Source: CAG-791 sp963650385 (GTDB lineage Bacteria; Bacillota; Clostridia; Lachnospirales; Lachnospiraceae). Taken from it: DNA of 35,107 nt. The stretch spans positions 1 to 35,107 of the forward strand of contig CAVJLL010000027.1 of assembly GCA_963650385.1 (NCBI GenBank), in the 5' to 3' direction. The translations under genes were made by a program, and so were the position numbers. Positions 32,077 through 35,107 of the stretch are shown here, piece after piece. Below the pieces are notes generated by a model. That model had not been told where the DNA came from. It made no database searches and saw only the letters and a list, made by a program, of their open reading frames with translations. The first letter of the stretch is position 1. The number at the start of each line of letters is the position of its first letter.

Positions 32077-33414
32077 TTACTGTGCGTAAGAGATGCAGGT
32101 ATCCTGGAAGCTCTGCAGTGCAGCCAGAAGGTCTGCATCGCTGCTCTTGCTCGTCAAAGCTCCGGAGATTACATCATCGCCAAGTCCGGTTGCCAGTGTC
32201 CAGTAGTCGCCCGGATACTGTCCCTGCGGCTTGTCTTCCAGCATCTGCTCATTCAGAGCGGACAGTGCCTCGTCAGACTTAACAGCGTCAGACTGCTGTG
32301 CCTCTACGTTGGACGGGCCCCAGCCAAGTGCCTCATAGCGGGCCAGCTGAACCTCGCTGCCGGAAAGATATGCAGCCAGAGCATCGCAGACTGCCAGCTT
32401 ATCCTCATCCTCCTGCGGCTTTACACCCAGGAGCTTGTAGCCGGAGAAGCCGGACAGCTGATAGGTGTTGCCGTCCGCTCCCTTAAAGGAAGGAAGCTTT
32501 GCGCATGCATAATTGTCGCCCAGAACCTCTTTCAGAGTGGTTGCATCCCATGTGCCGTCTACAATGGCTCCAATGCTGGTTGCTGTTCCTGCGGTGGAGC
32601 CGTTTACAAATGCGCCGGACTCCTGCATTGCGATCATTTCCTTCAGGGCAACAACGCCTGCGTCGGAAGCGTAATCAACGGTTGCGCTGGTGAAGTTTCC
32701 TGTGTCATCGGTCTCATAGGAAAGGTTGCAGCCGGTCCCGAAGAAGAATGCGGTCTGATACCAGCCGGAGTTGATCTCCATGTAGAAGTTCTTGCCGGCG
32801 GACTTGCAGTCTGCAAGGATGGTGTCCAGATCCGTAGGATCCGTAACAACGCTCTTGTCATAGTACATAAAGTAGCCGTTGTCCGAGGTCAGCGGATATG
32901 CATACAGCACCGAGCCGACGGTTGCTGCGTTGACAGCGCCTTCATCGTTATCGGCCTTCACGGCATCTACGTTCTCCGGAGCGACCTCCTCGAGTGCGCC
33001 AGCCGAAACCAGACGTGCGATCTGATCCTGTGCGAAGCCAAAAATATCGCCGCCGGCTTCCACGTCCGTAATCATGTTCGAAGCAGCATCGCCTTCGCCG
33101 ACTGCCTCAACCGTAAAGGTGGCATCCTTTACGCCTTCGTTTGCTTCCTTAAACTTTTCGATCTGCTCATTGGTAAAATCAACAGCTGCATCGGCAACCC
33201 AGACCTTAATCTCACCGCTGTAGTTGAGCTCCACAGGCTCTGCCGCCTCTTCCTCAGCAGCTTCCTCTGTCGTCTCCTCTTCCGCCGCCTCTGCTGTCTC
33301 TGATGCAGCAGTATCTGCCGATGCATCCGAAGTGCTTCCGGAGCTTCCGCAGCCGGCGAGCATTGCCGATGCAAGAACACCAGCCATCAATGCCGAAACA
33401 AGTCTTTTTTTCAT
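32077..33414 (-). CDS. ABC sugar substrate-binding lipoprotein (MalE class)
   Basis: 445 residues. A lipoprotein signal peptide ends in AMLAGC (Cys22). A Ser/Ala/Glu-rich linker (about 24-63) leads to the solute-binding domain, which starts EIKVWVADAAVDFTNEQIEKF as in maltose/cyclodextrin binders. The frame is open 29 codons upstream, but ATG 33412-33414 with GGAGGG about 9 bases before it and the immediate MKKRLVSALMAGV signal is clearly the start. It is the first gene of the importer locus, behind a strong promoter (33543-33571) and a LacI-type operator. Being first and followed by a hairpin fits high expression. Confidence 0.93.
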   Translation of the reverse strand: MKKRLVSALMAGVLASAMLAGCGSSGSTSDASADTAASETAEAAEEETTEEAAEEEAAEPVELNYSGEIKVWVADAAVDFTNEQIEKFKEANEGVKDATFTVEAVGEGDAASNMITDVEAGGDIFGFAQDQIARLVSAGALEEVAPENVDAVKADNDEGAVNAATVGSVLYAYPLTSDNGYFMYYDKSVVTDPTDLDTILADCKSAGKNFYMEINSGWYQTAFFFGTGCNLSYETDDTGNFTSATVDYASDAGVVALKEMIAMQESGAFVNGSTAGTATSIGAIVDGTWDATTLKEVLGDNYACAKLPSFKGADGNTYQLSGFSGYKLLGVKPQEDEDKLAVCDALAAYLSGSEVQLARYEALGWGPSNVEAQQSDAVKSDEALSALNEQMLEDKPQGQYPGDYWTLATGLGDDVISGALTSKSSDADLLAALQSFQDTCISYAQ

Positions 33415-33515
33415 AAATAACTGCCCTCCTGTTATTGCCGCCCTTGCGGCCACACGACCGACCATTCGGTCCGCATGAGCAATGCCGTTTGTTATTTGCA
33501 CAAGTTATTTTGTGC

Positions 33516-33527
33516 GCAACCGCTTGC
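33516..33527. promoter_or_regulatory. LacI-family operator at the binding-protein promoter
   Basis: GCAACCGCTTGC (minus strand GCAAGCGGTTGC) has the central-CG palindrome of LacI/GalR sites (AAnCGnTT core); with TG/CA ends the symmetry extends to 18 bases. It lies about +9 to +20 from the predicted start, a position where a repressor blocks transcription. The regulator at 28552-29571 is the likely binder; CcpA, which reads similar sites, is an alternative. A second inverted repeat, GCACAA-6-TTGTGC, adjoins it (33498-33515). Confidence 0.65.
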
Positions 33528-33542
33528 TCATTTTGCTTTTTA

Positions 33543-33571
33543 ACTATAGTTCTGTGTTTCATTTATGTCAA
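33543..33571 (-). promoter_or_regulatory. Sigma-A promoter of the binding-protein operon
   Basis: TTGACA (33566-33571) and TATAGT (33543-33548) on the minus strand with a 17-base spacer: a perfect -35 and a 5-of-6 -10. The start is expected near 33536, giving a leader of about 120 bases. Confidence 0.85.
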
Positions 33572-33680
33572 TCTGACCATTTTAACAAATAGATTTCATG
33601 GTTTTTGGCATTATTGCATAATTCCTTGTCGATCAAGTGCCAGTCAGTGAAGGGTCCTGGCGGCGCTAAGCTTCCGGCCC

Positions 33681-33717
33681 GGTCATTCTCCACCGCCCAG
33701 TCGCTTGGCTGGCGAAT
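33681..33717 (-). repeat. Second repeat motif, copy 2
   Basis: Reverse complement of the motif at 26229-26265, about six differences in 37 positions. The similarity may extend to about 33640, where inverted segments (CAGTCAGTGAA near 33641 and TTGACTG near 33717) suggest the full unit is about 80 bases. It lies between the divergent binding-protein and hydrolase genes. The short open frame running through it (33605-33793) has no ribosome site. Confidence 0.65.
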
Positions 33718-33765
33718 TGACTGTAACTATAAGCCCTCGTCTCAATGCAGTCGTTCAATGCCGTA

Positions 33766-33794
33766 TTCGCAAACGCATGAAATGGTGCTATAAA
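33766..33794 (+). promoter_or_regulatory. Probable promoter of the serine hydrolase gene
   Basis: TATAAA (33789-33794) preceded by TGC, an extended -10, with TTCGCA 17 bases upstream as a weak -35. Confidence 0.5.
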
Positions 33795-33811
33795 AGAGGA
33801 GACATTTATTT

Positions 33812-33835
33812 ATGAAAAGAGGGGATTCGAAATGA
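33812..33835 (+). CDS. Possible 7-residue leader peptide overlapping the hydrolase start
   Basis: ATG at 33812 opens MKRGDSK and stops with a TGA that overlaps the hydrolase ATG as ATGA. GAGGAG stands about 10 bases before it, but that site may lie at or before the predicted transcription start (~33801). It may be a coupling peptide or mere chance. Confidence 0.25.
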   Translation: MKRGDSK

Positions 33836-35022
33836 ACGAAGAAATCAAGGAAACCATCCAAAGCTGCATTGACCGCGCGCTGGAGCGCCGGGAGCTGGCA
33901 GGCTGCAGCTTCTGTCTTATGCAGGATAACAAAGAGAAGCTGTATACCGAGGCCGGCTATGCCGATCTGGCTGCCGGGAAGAAAATTTCCAGAGACAGCA
34001 TCTACCGGCTCTATTCCATGTCGAAGCCGGTAACCGCCGCGGCAATGATGGCGCTGGCGGAGGACGGATACATCGATCTGCTGGATCCGGTGTACCGGTA
34101 TTTTCCCTCCTTCCGGCACCAGAATTATGTGACGGCGGACGGCGATGTCCGGCCGGTGGATGACGAGCACGTCATGCTGGTCCGAGACCTGATGAACATG
34201 ACCTCCGGCCTCGTCTATCCGGACGCCGCAACACAGCCGGGGCGTGAAACCGATGCGATTTATCAGGACGCCGTATCCAGGCTCGGAACGGATCACGGCA
34301 TGTCCACCATGGAATTCGCGGACCGAATCGGCGAATGCACTCTGCTGTTCCAGCCGGGGACTGGGTGGAATTACAGTGTATCTGCAGACATTGCCGGCGC
34401 AGTGGTTGAAAAGGTTTCTGGCATACACTTTGGTGAATATCTGCAGGAGCGCCTGTTTGATCCCATCGGAATGAAGGACACCGGCTTTTCTGTCCCCGAA
34501 GGAAAGCTTGATCGCCTGGTGGTGTCTTACCAGAATGAAAATGATGAGGAGGGAGCGACGCTGGTTCCCTACACCGGCAATCACCTCGCCATCCGCAATG
34601 ACGGCGGCGAGAATGCCTTTGAATCCGGCGGAGCAGGCCTCTTTTCGACGCTGGATGATTACCGGCTGTTTACTTCTATGCTCTTAAACGGCGGAAACGC
34701 AGAAAACGGCAGGCAGATCCTCCGCCCGGGAACGGTTCGGTATCTGACGAGCGGAAAGCTCAGCCCCCAGCAGCAGGAGTACTTTGACCGGTGGCGGGGA
34801 CTCTCCGGCCACACCTACGGCAATCTTAACCGCGTGATGACCGATCCTTCGCAGGCTGCAACCATCGGCCACAAGGGCGAATACGGATGGGACGGCTGGC
34901 TCGGCGTTTATTTTTCCAACGACCCGGAGCGCCGTCAGACCATGCTGCTGATGCTCAACCAGAAGGACTACGGCACCAGTCGGCTCACGCGGCAGCTTCG
35001 GAACATTGTGAACTCCCTCTGA
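33832..35022 (+). CDS. Class C beta-lactamase-like serine hydrolase
   Basis: 396 residues without a signal peptide, so probably cytoplasmic. The penicillin-binding-protein/beta-lactamase fold is shown by the SxxK motif SMSK (Ser62, Lys65), the Tyr motif NYSVS (Tyr181, in the position of YxN but with Val instead of Asn), and HKG near residue 343 in place of KTG. The region around WNYSVSADIAGAVVEK is typical of the EstB/DUF/beta-lactamase-related group, many of which are esterases, not true beta-lactamases. AGGGG lies about 8 bases upstream of ATG 33832. It is a single plus-strand gene diverging from the sugar importer. Altered Tyr and KTG motifs and lack of export argue against antibiotic resistance. 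Confidence 0.87.
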   Translation: MNEEIKETIQSCIDRALERRELAGCSFCLMQDNKEKLYTEAGYADLAAGKKISRDSIYRLYSMSKPVTAAAMMALAEDGYIDLLDPVYRYFPSFRHQNYVTADGDVRPVDDEHVMLVRDLMNMTSGLVYPDAATQPGRETDAIYQDAVSRLGTDHGMSTMEFADRIGECTLLFQPGTGWNYSVSADIAGAVVEKVSGIHFGEYLQERLFDPIGMKDTGFSVPEGKLDRLVVSYQNENDEEGATLVPYTGNHLAIRNDGGENAFESGGAGLFSTLDDYRLFTSMLLNGGNAENGRQILRPGTVRYLTSGKLSPQQQEYFDRWRGLSGHTYGNLNRVMTDPSQAATIGHKGEYGWDGWLGVYFSNDPERRQTMLLMLNQKDYGTSRLTRQLRNIVNSL

Positions 35023-35107
35023 TAAGATATCGTTTGCCGCACAACATATATACTTAAACTTCCCACATCAAAAGTGGGCGTGAACCTTGAAAACTCAATA
35101 GTTTAAC
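35023..35107 (+). other. Right-end segment with an rRNA-leader-like sequence
   Basis: A weak hairpin, CCCAC (35062-35066) with GTGGG (35074-35078), is followed by ACCTTGAAAACTCAATAG. The phrase CTTGAAAACT resembles the box A/processing sequence found before 16S or 23S rRNA in Clostridia. The window stops before any rRNA, so this remains a hint. Confidence 0.3.

Noticed and set aside
33605..33793. A 62-codon plus-strand frame
   Set aside because: It is the translation of the second repeat motif, has no ribosome site and stops in the promoter of the next gene.
33832..35022. Antibiotic-resistance beta-lactamase
   Set aside because: No signal peptide, YSV instead of YxN and HKG instead of KTG; the esterase-like branch is more probable.
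1..35107. CRISPR arrays, phage or IS genes
   Set aside because: No regularly spaced direct repeats and no transposase, integrase or Cas motif in any frame.

Overview
The window looks like chromosome from a moderately GC-rich (I estimate mid-50s percent) low-GC-branch Gram-positive, most likely a gut Clostridia/Lachnospiraceae-type bacterium. This is an inference from: strong AGGAGG-type ribosome sites, sigma-A promoters, a tRNA without an encoded CCA tail, lipoproteins with Ala/Glu-rich linkers after the lipobox, a yybP-ykoY manganese riboswitch, and carbohydrate ABC transporters next to a glycoside hydrolase. Most genes are on the minus strand. No phage, IS transposase, CRISPR or rRNA gene is present.

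Layout. 1-560: the signal peptide of a gene running off the left edge (minus), then tRNA-Pro(CGG) with its terminator. 554-2445: a MATE efflux gene whose 5' leader is a structured repeat, and a 31-residue single-helix protein on the plus strand. 2456-7976 (minus): an unknown two-helix membrane protein, a CstA carbon-starvation/pyruvate-type transporter, and a MoxR AAA ATPase plus VWA protein pair. 8415-10533 (plus): a 46-residue membrane protein, a KdpD-like DUF4118 histidine kinase and an OmpR/KdpE-type response regulator. 10596-15734 (minus): RidA, an MFS transporter, a GntR/FadR-type regulator, an APC amino-acid permease and a PatB/MalY C-S lyase. PatB-type beta-elimination makes 2-aminoacrylate, which RidA hydrolyses, so this block reads as amino-acid/thiol catabolism with its own detoxification step.

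16165-21866 (minus): a lipoprotein, then a complete sugar-type ABC importer (ATPase, two permeases, substrate-binding lipoprotein). The binding protein has an unexpected second, C-terminal membrane anchor. 22022-24309 (minus): MntP manganese exporter under a yybP-ykoY riboswitch with its own intrinsic terminator, preceded by an XRE-type regulator with an unassigned large C-terminal part. 24645-33414 (minus): a second carbohydrate locus (binding protein, two permeases, LacI regulator, GH35 beta-galactosidase) and, after a repeat-filled gap, a YihS-like aldose-ketose isomerase. No ATPase is encoded with this second importer, so it may borrow one, possibly the ATPase at 20745-21866. A LacI-type operator lies just after the promoter of the binding-protein gene. 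33832-35022 (plus): a cytoplasmic class-C beta-lactamase-like serine hydrolase.

The most unusual content is intergenic. A family of about 151-bp palindromic elements has two full copies (15910-16061, inverted; 25994-26144) and two degenerate copies (1899-2008; 11108-11160). They have inverted termini and three internal hairpins, and all four lie in the 5' regions of minus-strand genes. The outermost base pairs of the two full copies differ in a pair-preserving way, so folding seems to be under selection. A second, unrelated repeat motif occurs at 26229-26265 and 33681-33717. The gap 24485-24610 carries three consecutive inverted repeats.
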